DNA of 62,008 nucleotides, from the NCBI GenBank assembly GCA_022601135.1, contig JAHZJB010000075.1, positions 1-62,008 of the forward strand, in the 5' to 3' direction. The DNA comes from Actinomycetes bacterium (lineage in GTDB: Bacteria; Actinomycetota; Actinomycetes; Mycobacteriales; Mycobacteriaceae). Below, one piece after another: positions 1 to 8,399 of the stretch. Each line of letters begins with the position of its first letter. Positions within the stretch are counted from its first letter, which is position 1. A program made the position numbers and the translations under genes. The notes beneath the pieces were generated by a model. That model had not been told where the DNA came from. It made no database searches and saw nothing but the letters and a program-made list of their open reading frames with translations.

Positions 1-567
1 ATGAAGAACGAGGCCGACGGCTCGTCGAAAAAGAAGAAAAACGCGGGCTTCCTCGCCAAGCTCGACAAGGACCGACGGGAAAAAGGCTGCGAGTACGCCG
101 TACTCGTATCCATGCTCGAAGAGGATTCCGATCTATACACTGGTATCACCGACGTTTCACACGAGTACCCAAAGATGTTCGTCGTACGGCCGCAGTTCTT
201 CCTCGCTATCGTCGCCCTGCTTCGCAATGCTGCCCAGGAGACCATCGTGGTTAGGGCCGAGCTGGAGCAGGTGAAGAAGCAGAACATCGACATAACCAAC
301 TTCGAGGCCGAACTTGACGGGTTCAAGTCGGCGTTCGGCAAGAACTACGACCTCGCGAAACGCAAGTTCGATGTGGCCATCAAAGATATTGACAAAGCTA
401 TCGATCGCCTCCAGAAGGTAAAGGATGCGCTGCTCGGCTCCGAGAACAACCTTCGCCTCGCTAACGACAAGGCGACCGCCCTCACCGTCAAGAAGCTCAC
501 TCGGGGCAACGAGACGATGAAGGCGAAATTCGCTGAACTCAAACCACCCGGGAAAAACGGGGACTGA
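1..567 (+). CDS. DUF2130 family protein, C-terminal part only
   Basis: The visible 188 residues match the conserved C-terminal half of DUF2130 proteins, including the block [19 protein letters not shown] and the stretch [18 protein letters not shown]. The family is normally over 400 residues long with an N-terminal coiled coil, so the ATG at base 1 is most likely an internal methionine and the gene begins upstream of the window. The last 90 residues are rich in Lys, Glu, Asp and Ala and look helical (coiled coil). The biochemical role of DUF2130 is not established. Some relatives resemble coiled-coil nucleases or topoisomerase-associated proteins, but nothing visible here proves that. The gene ends with TGA and is followed by about 200 bases before the next gene. 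Confidence 0.8.
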   Translation: MKNEADGSSKKKKNAGFLAKLDKDRREKGCEYAVLVSMLEEDSDLYTGITDVSHEYPKMFVVRPQFFLAIVALLRNAAQETIVVRAELEQVKKQNIDITNFEAELDGFKSAFGKNYDLAKRKFDVAIKDIDKAIDRLQKVKDALLGSENNLRLANDKATALTVKKLTRGNETMKAKFAELKPPGKNGD

Positions 568-763
568 TGTACCCCGGTTTGTCCGGAGTCGGTTCGCTTG
601 ACTTTGGGTCACGACGTCCGCCGAAGGAGCAGTGTCTGTGTCCAGGCGTACATCACCGCCGACTACCTCGCCTGGAATAAGCTGCAGCGCTCGGTGCGCC
701 GCCCCGGACGCGTCCCACCGGCCGGCCGCGCGGGTCCAACTCCTCGTTGTGTGTCGACGCGGA

Positions 764-769
764 TACAGT
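764..769 (+). promoter_or_regulatory. Candidate -10 box for a leaderless NamZ-type mRNA
   Basis: The hexamer TACAGT fits the actinobacterial TANNNT -10 consensus and lies six bases before the ATG at 776. That spacing would place transcription initiation at or next to the start codon. No Shine-Dalgarno sequence is present before 776, which fits a leaderless transcript. This is inference from sequence only. Confidence 0.4.
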
Positions 770-775
770 GCGCAG

Positions 776-2077
776 ATGCCGTCCGTACGTGCCAGATTCA
801 CACCACTGCTGCTCAGCGCCCTGGCAACATCCGTTTTGCTTGCCTCGTGCGCGCAGACGCCAGTGCCCGCGTCGTCATCGGGTGCCCCGCCGGCGCAGAC
901 AACCAACCCGATAGCCGTACGTCTCAGCGCCGAGGGGGCCGTGCGCCCCGGCATCGAAGTCTTCCTCACTGATCTGCCGCCGGCGCTGCGGGGCAAACGG
1001 GTTGGCCTCATCACCAATCACACCGGGATCGACCGGTCACGTACCTCGGACATCGATCTGATCGCACAACACGACGACCTGCAACTCGTGGCGCTGATGG
1101 CGCCCGAGCATGGTATTCGCGGCACCATCGAGGCGGGTGTCAGGGTCGCCGATGATGTCGACGAACAGACCGGCGTACCGATCTACTCCCTCTACGCCAC
1201 GCAGGATCACAGTCCGACGGCCGCGATGTTGAAGGACGTGGACCTCTTGGTCTACGACCTCCAGGAAGTCGGCGGACGCACGTGGACGTACGTGTCGACC
1301 ATGGCGCTGGCGATGCAGGCCGCGGCGAGGAAGGGCATCCCCTTCGTGGTGCTCGACCGGCCGAATCCGATCGGCGGCGAGATCGTGGAAGGCGCGCTGC
1401 TCGAACCGGCGTTCGCTTCATTTGTCGGTATGTACCCCATCCCTGCACGGCACGGCATGACGGTCGGTGAACTCGCCACGCTCTTCAACCAGCAGCAGGG
1501 CATCGGCGTGGACTTGATCGTCGCGCGAACCGAGGGTTGGCGCCGCGCGCAATGGTTCGACGACACAGGTCTTCCCTGGGTAAACCCGTCACCCAACCTG
1601 CGGTCGCTGGCGGCGGTGACGAGCTACCCGGGCACCGTCTACTTCGAGGGCACCAACATCGCGGAGGGCAGGGGCACAGATCGGCCGTTCGAGCAGGTCG
1701 GTGCGTCCTGGCTCGATGCGCCGCGCGTGGTCGCGGCCATGAACGCCATGCAGCTCCCGGGCATTCACTTCGAGGCCATCACCATGTCGGTCGCCGACAC
1801 CGCACTCAAGTTTCCCGGACAGACCATCCCGGCCGTCGAGCTGGTCATCACCGATCGGCAGACCTACCGGCCGGTCCGCACGGCACTGCTGCTCATCGAT
1901 GCGATTCGCCAGCAGCATCCGGACGACTTTGCCTGGGGTCCGACGATCGATCTGCTGACCGGATCGGACAAGGTGCGCCGTGCGATTAATACCGGTCGAC
2001 TCGCGTCGCTCCTCGAGGAATGGGACCGCGAAGCCGCCGCATTCCTCCAGAGCCGAGCGGCGTACCTGTTGTATTAG
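776..2077 (+). CDS. namZ: DUF1343 (NamZ-type) exo-N-acetylmuramidase, lipoprotein
   Basis: DUF1343 proteins include NamZ, an exo-enzyme that removes terminal N-acetylmuramic acid from peptidoglycan fragments during wall recycling. Visible family motifs are GLITNHTGID, the acidic PEHGIRG block and the region DDVDEQTGVPIYSLY. The frame is open from 632, but I chose the ATG at 776. It gives a clean lipoprotein signal peptide with a lipobox LASC (Cys25), and a TANNNT box sits six bases upstream. The mature protein should be anchored outside the membrane. The gene stands alone: no NagZ, MurK or sugar transporter is adjacent. The family call is firm; the substrate is inferred from characterised members. 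Confidence 0.88.
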   Translation: MPSVRARFTPLLLSALATSVLLASCAQTPVPASSSGAPPAQTTNPIAVRLSAEGAVRPGIEVFLTDLPPALRGKRVGLITNHTGIDRSRTSDIDLIAQHDDLQLVALMAPEHGIRGTIEAGVRVADDVDEQTGVPIYSLYATQDHSPTAAMLKDVDLLVYDLQEVGGRTWTYVSTMALAMQAAARKGIPFVVLDRPNPIGGEIVEGALLEPAFASFVGMYPIPARHGMTVGELATLFNQQQGIGVDLIVARTEGWRRAQWFDDTGLPWVNPSPNLRSLAAVTSYPGTVYFEGTNIAEGRGTDRPFEQVGASWLDAPRVVAAMNAMQLPGIHFEAITMSVADTALKFPGQTIPAVELVITDRQTYRPVRTALLLIDAIRQQHPDDFAWGPTIDLLTGSDKVRRAINTGRLASLLEEWDREAAAFLQSRAAYLLY

Positions 2078-2267
2078 CGGGCCACCGTCCGCTGTCGGCT
2101 AGGCCGCTTCGAAGCTCCCCGGCACCAGCGGACGTCCCGCCTTCTTGCGGCCGCGAACTCGCATCTGCCGAACACGTCCGCGGCACTTCGCCCACCACCC
2201 GAAGGCGAACCACGTACGTTGCTAGACATCAACGGAAAGTGTCGGCACACCCGGGGAGAACAACTTC

Positions 2268-3380
2268 ATGCCAAGCCGCCAGCGCACGGTAACAGCGCCC
2301 GGTGTCGTCAAACACATCGACCCCGATCTCATGGAAGACACCGGTTCGGGACTGGACTTCGGTACGCGCCCTGACCGGATGCTCGGGCACGTGACCCCGG
2401 TCGACCGTTTCTTCCTCCGCAGCCACGCACCGACACCGGACGTGGACCTGCAGCGCTGGCGGCTGCACGTCCACGGAGACGCGGTACAACACCCGCTCAC
2501 CTACACCTACCACCAGCTGTGGAACGAGTTTCCGCTGTTCAGCAAGGTGCTCACCATCGAATGCGCCGGCAACCGACGGGTCTTGTTCGGCCAAGAGACA
2601 GGTGTGAAGTTCGACGGCACCCAGTGGGGCCGTGGCGCCATCAGTACGGCCGAATGGACCGGCGTGCGGCTGCGCGACCTGCTCGAACCATCCGGCGTTT
2701 GCGCCGACGCCTGCGAAGTGATGGCAGAGTCCTTCGACGACATCTCGGCCCGTCGCCCACTGCCAATGGCCAAAGCCACCGCAGATGACACGCTGGTCGC
2801 CCTCGCCATGAACGGCCAGACGCTACCACCGGATCATGGTTTTCCAGCACGCCTCGTCGTCTCGGGCTGGCTTGGGGCCGCCAGCATCAAGTGGCTGCAT
2901 CGCTTCGACGTCACATCCCAACCACATCCGGTCCCCTGGACGACCATCGACTACGTGATCGCTCGCCACGACTACCCAGCCGATGGGCCTGCACTCGGGC
3001 CGGCGATCACCGCGCTCACAGTGTCCAGCCTCGTCGAGCTGCCGTGGCCGGCCGAGCTTGTCTGCGAACCGCAGATCGTTCGCGGCCGCGCCTACGCCGG
3101 TGAAAACCCCGTCGCCGCCGTCGAATACCGCATCGACGATGGCCCCTGGACCCGGGCCACGATCACCACAGCCGCAGAGTCCGGCGTGTGGGTGCGATGG
3201 CAGTTCGGCTGGCACCCTGAACCCGGCGACTATCTGCTTCGCGTTCGCGCCACTGATAGTCGCGGAAACACCCAGACCGAGACAACCCCGCACAACGAAC
3301 TGGGCTACCTCCACGAATCAGTCTTGGCGCACCCGATTTCTGTGGTGCGAGGGATACCCGAGACAACCTCATCGGGCTGA
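2268..3380 (+). CDS. Sulfite oxidase-family molybdopterin oxidoreductase
   Basis: This 370-residue protein has the sulfite oxidase fold. An N-terminal Mo-pterin domain carries the molybdenum-ligand cysteine in ECAGNRR (Cys99) and the HGFPARLVVSGWLGAASIKWL-type cofactor-binding block around residues 190-205. A C-terminal Ig-like Mo-co dimerisation domain follows, with the GENPVAAVEYRIDDGPW region. No heme domain, signal peptide or Tat motif is visible, so it is probably cytoplasmic. The ATG at 2268 follows a GGGGAGAA ribosome binding site. Its last 76 bases overlap, tail to tail, the 3' end of the AraC-type regulator on the other strand. Sulfite is the usual substrate of the family, but bacterial members vary, so the true substrate is unknown. 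Confidence 0.88.
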   Translation: MPSRQRTVTAPGVVKHIDPDLMEDTGSGLDFGTRPDRMLGHVTPVDRFFLRSHAPTPDVDLQRWRLHVHGDAVQHPLTYTYHQLWNEFPLFSKVLTIECAGNRRVLFGQETGVKFDGTQWGRGAISTAEWTGVRLRDLLEPSGVCADACEVMAESFDDISARRPLPMAKATADDTLVALAMNGQTLPPDHGFPARLVVSGWLGAASIKWLHRFDVTSQPHPVPWTTIDYVIARHDYPADGPALGPAITALTVSSLVELPWPAELVCEPQIVRGRAYAGENPVAAVEYRIDDGPWTRATITTAAESGVWVRWQFGWHPEPGDYLLRVRATDSRGNTQTETTPHNELGYLHESVLAHPISVVRGIPETTSSG

Positions 3381-4432
3381 TGGGCGCTGCCCCGCAGGGC
3401 GCCTGCGACGACGTCGGCGGTATTTCGCCGGTACGCCTCCGGCGTCATCCCACACCATCGCTTGAAGGCTCGCCGAAAGTTGGCGCTGTCGTGATAGTTG
3501 AGCAGATCGGCGACCGACTGCACCGTCATCCGCTCGTCACGCAGATATCGCCGGGCCTGGCCGGCCAATACGTCGTCCTTGATTTGACGAAAGCTGGCCC
3601 CCTCGTCGTTGAGGCGCCTGGCCAGCGTGCGCTTGCTCATGAACAGTGCGGCAGCGGCATCGTCTTCGGTGAAGGATCCCGTGGGGTGGGTCAGCATCAT
3701 GGTTTCGATCTGGCGCCGCATGCTGAGTTGCGGGCTTTGCAGCTCGGCGAGCAATGCCTCGCACTGCGACCAAGCCAGCAAGTACGTGTCGCGATTCGCT
3801 GAGGCGTTGGGAATCTCGCACAACTCGGCGGGCAAGCGGATCTCGAAGTCCGGGCACGAGTACCGCAGGCGGCCGGGAAGGTGGTCATGGTAGCCCGCGC
3901 GTGGGCCGGGATCAGGATGCGTGAAATTGATTTCGGCCGTATCCGGGACGCGGCCACTGATGAACTCGGCAATGGCGTACAGCGCCATCGTGCTGACTTC
4001 GGCCAGAAACCTGACCACCTCGGCCGGGACGTCTGCGGTGAGCCGAAACCGCATCACCGCGACGTCCTGGCCGCGGTCGTAAGTGACACGCCACAGCGGC
4101 ATCTGCGTCACCGCGAACTGCTCGACCGCCTCCAGTGCCGTCGCCAGATCCGGACTGCTGCTCGCGACGAAACCCATCGGCCCGTGCACGGCCGGGGTGA
4201 GCCGGCGGCCCAGCCGCACCCCGAAGGACGGCTCACCGGACAGCCGCAGGGCGTTGCGCACAATCTGGATCTGCTGGTCCGGCGTGAGGCGTGTTTCCTC
4301 GTCGAGTAGCTCCTCGGGCGTGATCGCCGTCCCCGCCAGCAATGCCGTGAGATGGGTCGTGCGCAATCCCAACTCTTGCGCCATCAGGCGCGAATAGACC
4401 GCGGGGATGCATGCCTGCGCCGACGGCTCCAC
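3305..4432 (-). CDS. AraC-family regulator (OruR/ArgR-type), likely of the CYP153 operon
   Basis: The protein has an N-terminal arabinose-binding-like domain (about residues 20-210) and a C-terminal AraC helix-turn-helix domain. In the latter, FMSKRTLARRLNDEGASF and VADLLNYHDSANFRRAFKRW form the two DNA-binding helices. It is transcribed divergently from the ferredoxin-CYP153-reductase genes, the arrangement usual for alkane-inducible P450 operons. The 82-base gap holds a 21-bp-spaced direct repeat that suits an AraC-type dimer. The start is a GTG at 4432 without a clear Shine-Dalgarno site; an in-frame ATG at 4384 is an alternative. The last ~25 codons run antisense into the sulfite oxidase gene and are probably a poorly conserved tail. 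The inducer is presumed to be an alkane or its oxidation product. Confidence 0.88.
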   Translation of the reverse strand: MEPSAQACIPAVYSRLMAQELGLRTTHLTALLAGTAITPEELLDEETRLTPDQQIQIVRNALRLSGEPSFGVRLGRRLTPAVHGPMGFVASSSPDLATALEAVEQFAVTQMPLWRVTYDRGQDVAVMRFRLTADVPAEVVRFLAEVSTMALYAIAEFISGRVPDTAEINFTHPDPGPRAGYHDHLPGRLRYSCPDFEIRLPAELCEIPNASANRDTYLLAWSQCEALLAELQSPQLSMRRQIETMMLTHPTGSFTEDDAAAALFMSKRTLARRLNDEGASFRQIKDDVLAGQARRYLRDERMTVQSVADLLNYHDSANFRRAFKRWCGMTPEAYRRNTADVVAGALRGSAHQPDEVVSGIPRTTEIGCAKTDSWR

Positions 4433-4442
4433 GAGGAAAAAT

Positions 4443-4478
4443 TGTCGTGAAATGACCCCCTGCTGTCAACTCATGACC
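4443..4478. promoter_or_regulatory. AraC-type operator: two TGTC-N5-ATGACC direct repeats
   Basis: Copies at 4443-4457 and 4464-4478 share all ten fixed bases (TGTC and ATGACC) around different five-base centres. They are 21 bp apart, two helical turns, so both would face the same side of the DNA. This is the usual geometry for AraC-family activators. The site lies between the regulator (start 4432) and the ferredoxin gene (start 4515). Confidence 0.6.
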
Positions 4479-4514
4479 TCCGACGCAGGCCCCGGATGAG
4501 GCACAGTCATTGGT

Positions 4515-4835
4515 ATGGGACACGTCACCTTCACTGAGCATGACGGCACCGCGCACATGGTCTCCATCGAGGAAGGCAAGTCCTTGATGAAGCATGCCAT
4601 CGACAACATGGTGCCCGGCATCGACGCCGACTGCGGCGGCGACGCAGCCTGCGGAACCTGCCACGTGATCGTCGACAGCGCATGGTTTGTCAAGACCGGC
4701 TCCAAGAGCGACGACGAGGAGCAGATGCTGGATATGACGCCCGAAGCCGCCCCCACCTCGCGCCTCTCCTGCCAAATCACGGTCACCGAGGATCTCGACG
4801 GGCTGACTGTCACGTTGCCCGAATTCCAGATGTAG
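4515..4835 (+). CDS. 2Fe-2S ferredoxin (putidaredoxin type)
   Basis: This 106-residue protein has the cluster ligands of vertebrate/putidaredoxin-type ferredoxins: Cys40, Cys46 and Cys49 in CGGDAACGTC, and Cys86 in LSCQI. Such ferredoxins carry electrons one at a time from an FAD reductase to a bacterial class I P450. Its gene sits 14 bases upstream of the CYP153 gene and two genes before a matching reductase, so it is very likely the dedicated redox partner of that P450. Length and start (ATG at 4515) are typical for the family. Expression is probably controlled by the divergent AraC-type regulator through the repeats at 4443-4478. Confidence 0.95.
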   Translation: MGHVTFTEHDGTAHMVSIEEGKSLMKHAIDNMVPGIDADCGGDAACGTCHVIVDSAWFVKTGSKSDDEEQMLDMTPEAAPTSRLSCQITVTEDLDGLTVTLPEFQM

Positions 4836-4849
4836 CGAAGGGCTGGATC

Positions 4850-6232
4850 ATGAACCTGTCAGCAACCCTGATCAACGCGACGGCGCCGGTGGTGCCGATG
4901 CACTGGCAAATCAAAGCCGCACATCTGGCCCAGAAGGTGATCGACAAGTCCGGGATCAACCCGCCGGTGCCTGAGTTCACCGAGGCGCCGCTGCCCACGG
5001 CCGACACGCTCGACATCGGCGACATCGACCTCAGCAACCCGTTCCTGTGGCGACAGGGAAAGTTCGACTCCTATGCCAAGCGGCTGCGGGACCAACAACC
5101 CGTCCACTACAAGGCCGACAGCCCCTTCGGCCCCTTCTGGTCGATCACCCGTTACGAAGACATCGTCTTCGTCGACAAGCACCACGATTTGTTCTCCGCC
5201 GAGCCCATCATCTTGCTGGGCGACCGGCCCCGCGGCCTCGAACTCGAAACGTTCATCGCCATGGATCCGCCCAAGCATGACGAGCAGCGCAGGGCCGTCC
5301 AAGAGGTCGTCGCACCCAAGAACCTCAAAGAAATGGAAGAACTCATCCGTAGCCGCACCAAAGACGTGCTGGACAATCTGCCGACCGATCAGCCCTTCAA
5401 CTGGGTCGAGCGGGTCTCCATCGAGTTGACCGCCCGGATGTTGGCGACGTTGTTCGATTTCCCCTATGACCGGCGCCTCAAGCTGGTGGAATGGTCGAAC
5501 CTGGCGGCGTCGGCACCGGAGTCCACCGGCGGCGTAGCAGATCGTGACGCACTGTTTCCGGCCGTGGCCGAAATGGCCGAGGCCTTCTCGCAATTGTGGC
5601 GGGAACGGGAAGCGCAACAGAAAGCGGGCGCCGAGCCCACCTTCGATCTGATCAGTCTCATGCTGAACAACGAGAGCACCAAAGATTTGATCAACCGGCC
5701 GACGGAGTTTTTGGGCAACCTGGCGCTGCTGATCGTCGGCGGTAACGACACCACCCGTAACTCCATGAGCGGCGGCGTGCTGGCGCTGAACCAATTTCCC
5801 GGGGAGTTCGACAAGCTCAGGGCAAATCCGAAGCTGATCCCGAACATGGTCTCCGAGATCATCCGGTGGCAGACTCCCCTGGCGTACATGCGCCGGGTGG
5901 CCAAACAAGACGTCGAACTGGGCGGAGCCACCATCCGCAAGGGCGACAAGGTGGTGATGTGGTACGCCTCGGGCAACCGCGACGAACGCTCCATCGACGA
6001 CCCGGATCAGTTCATCATTGATCGCAAGGGCGCCCGCAACCACGTGTCGTTCGGTTTCGGGATTCACCGATGCATGGGCAATCGGCTGGCCGAGATGCAG
6101 CTGCGCGTGCTGTGGGAAGAGATCCTGCAACGCTTCGACCACATCGCGGTGCTGGGCGAGCCGGAAAAAGTGCAGTCCAACTTCGTGCGCGGCTACTCAC
6201 GCATGATGGTGCAGCTAACCCCCAAAAGCTGA
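4850..6232 (+). CDS. Cytochrome P450 CYP153A, alkane/fatty acid terminal hydroxylase
   Basis: The 460-residue protein closely resembles CYP153A enzymes such as CYP153A6 of Mycobacterium sp. HXN-1500. These hydroxylate the terminal carbon of medium-chain alkanes, alcohols or fatty acids. Visible landmarks are the I-helix GGNDTT (297-302), the ExxR motif in EIIRWQTP, and the heme-binding FGFGIHRCMGNRLAEMQ with Cys408. LSNPFLWRQGKFDSYAKRL and FIAMDPPKHDEQR are also CYP153-like. The frame is open further upstream, but the ATG at 4850 follows the ferredoxin stop by 14 bases and gives the normal length. The adjacent ferredoxin and reductase complete a class I electron transfer chain. The preferred chain length cannot be read from the sequence. 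Confidence 0.94.
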   Translation: MNLSATLINATAPVVPMHWQIKAAHLAQKVIDKSGINPPVPEFTEAPLPTADTLDIGDIDLSNPFLWRQGKFDSYAKRLRDQQPVHYKADSPFGPFWSITRYEDIVFVDKHHDLFSAEPIILLGDRPRGLELETFIAMDPPKHDEQRRAVQEVVAPKNLKEMEELIRSRTKDVLDNLPTDQPFNWVERVSIELTARMLATLFDFPYDRRLKLVEWSNLAASAPESTGGVADRDALFPAVAEMAEAFSQLWREREAQQKAGAEPTFDLISLMLNNESTKDLINRPTEFLGNLALLIVGGNDTTRNSMSGGVLALNQFPGEFDKLRANPKLIPNMVSEIIRWQTPLAYMRRVAKQDVELGGATIRKGDKVVMWYASGNRDERSIDDPDQFIIDRKGARNHVSFGFGIHRCMGNRLAEMQLRVLWEEILQRFDHIAVLGEPEKVQSNFVRGYSRMMVQLTPKS

Positions 6233-6235
6233 CCT

Positions 6236-7468
6236 GTGACCTGCGATCAGACGTGCGTCATCGTTGGCGCCGGCCATGCGGCCGCGCAGCTGGTCGCCAC
6301 CCTGCGCCAACGTGGCTGGTCCGGGCCGATCAGGCTGATCGGCGACGAGGGACGGGTGCCCTACCAGCGACCGCCGCTGTCCAAGGCATACCTCGCCGGT
6401 GAAGTCGACGCCGAAAAGCTGGCGATCCGGCCCGCGTCGTTCTACGCCAAGCACGACGTCGACATCGTCGCAGACCGCGTCACCGCGATCGACCGCGACG
6501 CCAAGACGGTGACCCTGGCGACCGGAAACATCGTGGCCTACGACAAGCTCGCCCTGTGCACGGGGGCCAGGGTGATCCGGCTCCCGTTACCCGGTGAGAA
6601 CCTGCCCGGGGTGCACTACCTGCGTACCCTTACCGACGTCGAAGCCATCAGGGATGAACTCGCAGCGGTCAGGCGGGCCGTGGTCATCGGGGGCGGGTAC
6701 ATCGGCCTGGAGACCGCCGCCTCCCTGCGCAAACTCGGCAAGGACGTCGTGGTCGTGGAGATGGCTGACCGGCTGCTGCAGCGGGTGACTGCGCCGGCGG
6801 TCTCGGCGTTCTATCGCCGCTTCCACACCGAACAGGGCGTTGGCATCGTGACCTCCGCCGCCGCCGCACGCATCGAGGGCGCCGGCGGGGTGGAGCAGGT
6901 GGTGTGCTCGGATGGCCGCGCGTTCCCCGCCGACCTGGTGATCATTGGGGTCGGCATCAAACCGGTAACCGAACTCGCCCAGGAGGCAGGGCTCCTCGTC
7001 GATGACGGAATCGTCGTCGACGAGTTCTGTCAGACCGCCGATCCCGACATTGTGGCGGCCGGCGACTGCGCATCCCAGCGCGACGCCCGAACCGGCCAGT
7101 ACCGCCGCCTCGAATCAGTTCCGTCTGCCGTCGAACAAGCCAAGAGCGCAGCCGCCGCAATCTGCGGCCAGCCGGTTGCTCAAACGAGCCTGCCCTGGTT
7201 CTGGTCGGACCAGTACGACCTCAAGCTCCAGATGGCCGGCCTCAACCGGGGGCACGATCAAGTGATCATCCGCGGGCAGTCCGACAGCGGAGATAGCTTC
7301 GCGGCGTTCTACTTCCTCGAGGGGCGGATGATTGCCGCCGACTGCATCAACCGGCCACAAGAGTTCATGCTGGCCAAGCGGCTGTTAGGCAACGGTCAGT
7401 CCGTAGATCCCGAGACCGTGCGAGATGAATCGCTGACGGTTAAGGATCTCTTGGCGGCCGCAACCTAG
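6236..7468 (+). CDS. FAD-dependent ferredoxin reductase (P450 partner)
   Basis: This 410-residue NAD(P)H-dependent flavoprotein belongs to the putidaredoxin/rubredoxin reductase family. The N-terminal FAD Rossmann motif (VIVGAGHAA, residues 8-16) and the central NAD(P)H motif (VVIGGGYIGLETAASL) are clear. The second FAD contact has the usual form of a GDC block (AAGDCASQ). It moves electrons from NADH to the 2Fe-2S ferredoxin encoded two genes upstream. The start is a GTG at 6236, only three bases after the P450 stop, so translation is probably coupled. The order ferredoxin, P450, reductase forms one operon and makes the CYP153 system self-sufficient. Confidence 0.94.
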   Translation: MTCDQTCVIVGAGHAAAQLVATLRQRGWSGPIRLIGDEGRVPYQRPPLSKAYLAGEVDAEKLAIRPASFYAKHDVDIVADRVTAIDRDAKTVTLATGNIVAYDKLALCTGARVIRLPLPGENLPGVHYLRTLTDVEAIRDELAAVRRAVVIGGGYIGLETAASLRKLGKDVVVVEMADRLLQRVTAPAVSAFYRRFHTEQGVGIVTSAAAARIEGAGGVEQVVCSDGRAFPADLVIIGVGIKPVTELAQEAGLLVDDGIVVDEFCQTADPDIVAAGDCASQRDARTGQYRRLESVPSAVEQAKSAAAAICGQPVAQTSLPWFWSDQYDLKLQMAGLNRGHDQVIIRGQSDSGDSFAAFYFLEGRMIAADCINRPQEFMLAKRLLGNGQSVDPETVRDESLTVKDLLAAAT

Positions 7469-7658
7469 GCTCACTGCTGGCCGCCCCATCAGGCCGCGCG
7501 GTGACGTATCGGATGGGTGCTGCGAGTAGAACTTTGGCAATGTGGATCGGCGCCCCACTGGCCGGCCGACAGTGACTTTGGGATTCCGCTCTCCCCGCGA
7601 AATACGCCACGGTATCGTCGAAAGGTCCTGGTGAACGACCGTCTAGAGAGGTGACCCC

Positions 7659-8237
7659 TTGACTACCGTTGAGGCTCCGAAAGTGTTGCACCAACTGTGG
7701 AAAACAATGCTGGCATGGGGGGTTCTCACCCTGATTCTCGGCGTCGTGGTGCTGATCTGGCCCGGCAAGTCGATTTTGGTTGCCGCAGTTCTGTTCGGCA
7801 TCTACCTCCTGGCCTCGGGTATCGCACAGATCGTCTTCGCCTTGTTTCTCGATGCCTCCGGGGGCCAACGGGTGCTGTTATTCATCAGCGGCGCCCTGTC
7901 GATCGTGTTGGGCGTGATCGCTTTTCGCCACTTCGAAGAAGGCTGGCCGATCTTGCTGCTCGCCATCTGGATCGGGGTCGGCTTCATCTTTCAAGGAGTC
8001 GCGGAGGCCGGTCTGGCGGCCAGCTTTCCGGGGCTGCCCGGCCGCGGATGGCACATCTTCCTGGGTGTGCTGAGCGTCATCGCCGGCATAGTGGTCATGG
8101 CGTGGCCGTTCGGTTCCATCGTGATGCTGGCGATCGTCGCCGGGGTGTGGCTGGTGGTCATCGGTGTCACACAGATCATTTGGGCGCTGCGCGCACGCAA
8201 GGAAGTCGACTCTGTGGAGAAGGTCCTGACGCAGTGA
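7659..8237 (+). CDS. HdeD/DUF308-family membrane protein
   Basis: This 192-residue protein is mostly hydrophobic, with about six transmembrane segments arranged as three similar helical pairs. This is the usual DUF308 (HdeD) pattern. HdeD is linked to acid resistance in E. coli, but mycobacterial members have no firm function. The start is a TTG at 7659 preceded by GAGAGGTG, a good ribosome binding site at normal spacing. The gene stands alone between the P450 operon and the convergent fucosidase operon. The roughly 190 bases upstream carry no obvious feature other than a possible promoter, and the 160 bases downstream carry no clear terminator. Confidence 0.85.
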   Translation: MTTVEAPKVLHQLWKTMLAWGVLTLILGVVVLIWPGKSILVAAVLFGIYLLASGIAQIVFALFLDASGGQRVLLFISGALSIVLGVIAFRHFEEGWPILLLAIWIGVGFIFQGVAEAGLAASFPGLPGRGWHIFLGVLSVIAGIVVMAWPFGSIVMLAIVAGVWLVVIGVTQIIWALRARKEVDSVEKVLTQ

Positions 8238-8399
8238 GCGGACGGCGCCGATACATCTCATAGATTTACTCGCCGCCAGTCGGCCCCAGTGGGCCCATGA
8301 AACCCAACATCCCTGAGGTCTTTGGCTGTCGGTGACGCCGCCGATGAACTCACCCTATTACCAGGCCAGTAGCTCTGCTGGAATCGAAGACGTTGATTT

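Noticed and set aside
4859..6142. 427-codon open frame antisense to the CYP153 gene
   Set aside because: It is a shadow of high-GC third-position bias. The composition is unnatural (His/Gln/Arg-rich) and the opposite strand encodes a clear P450.
8238..8399. Terminator between the HdeD-like and fucosidase genes
   Set aside because: The only hairpin (GGCCC/GGGCC) has a five-base stem and no U-tract; too weak to list.
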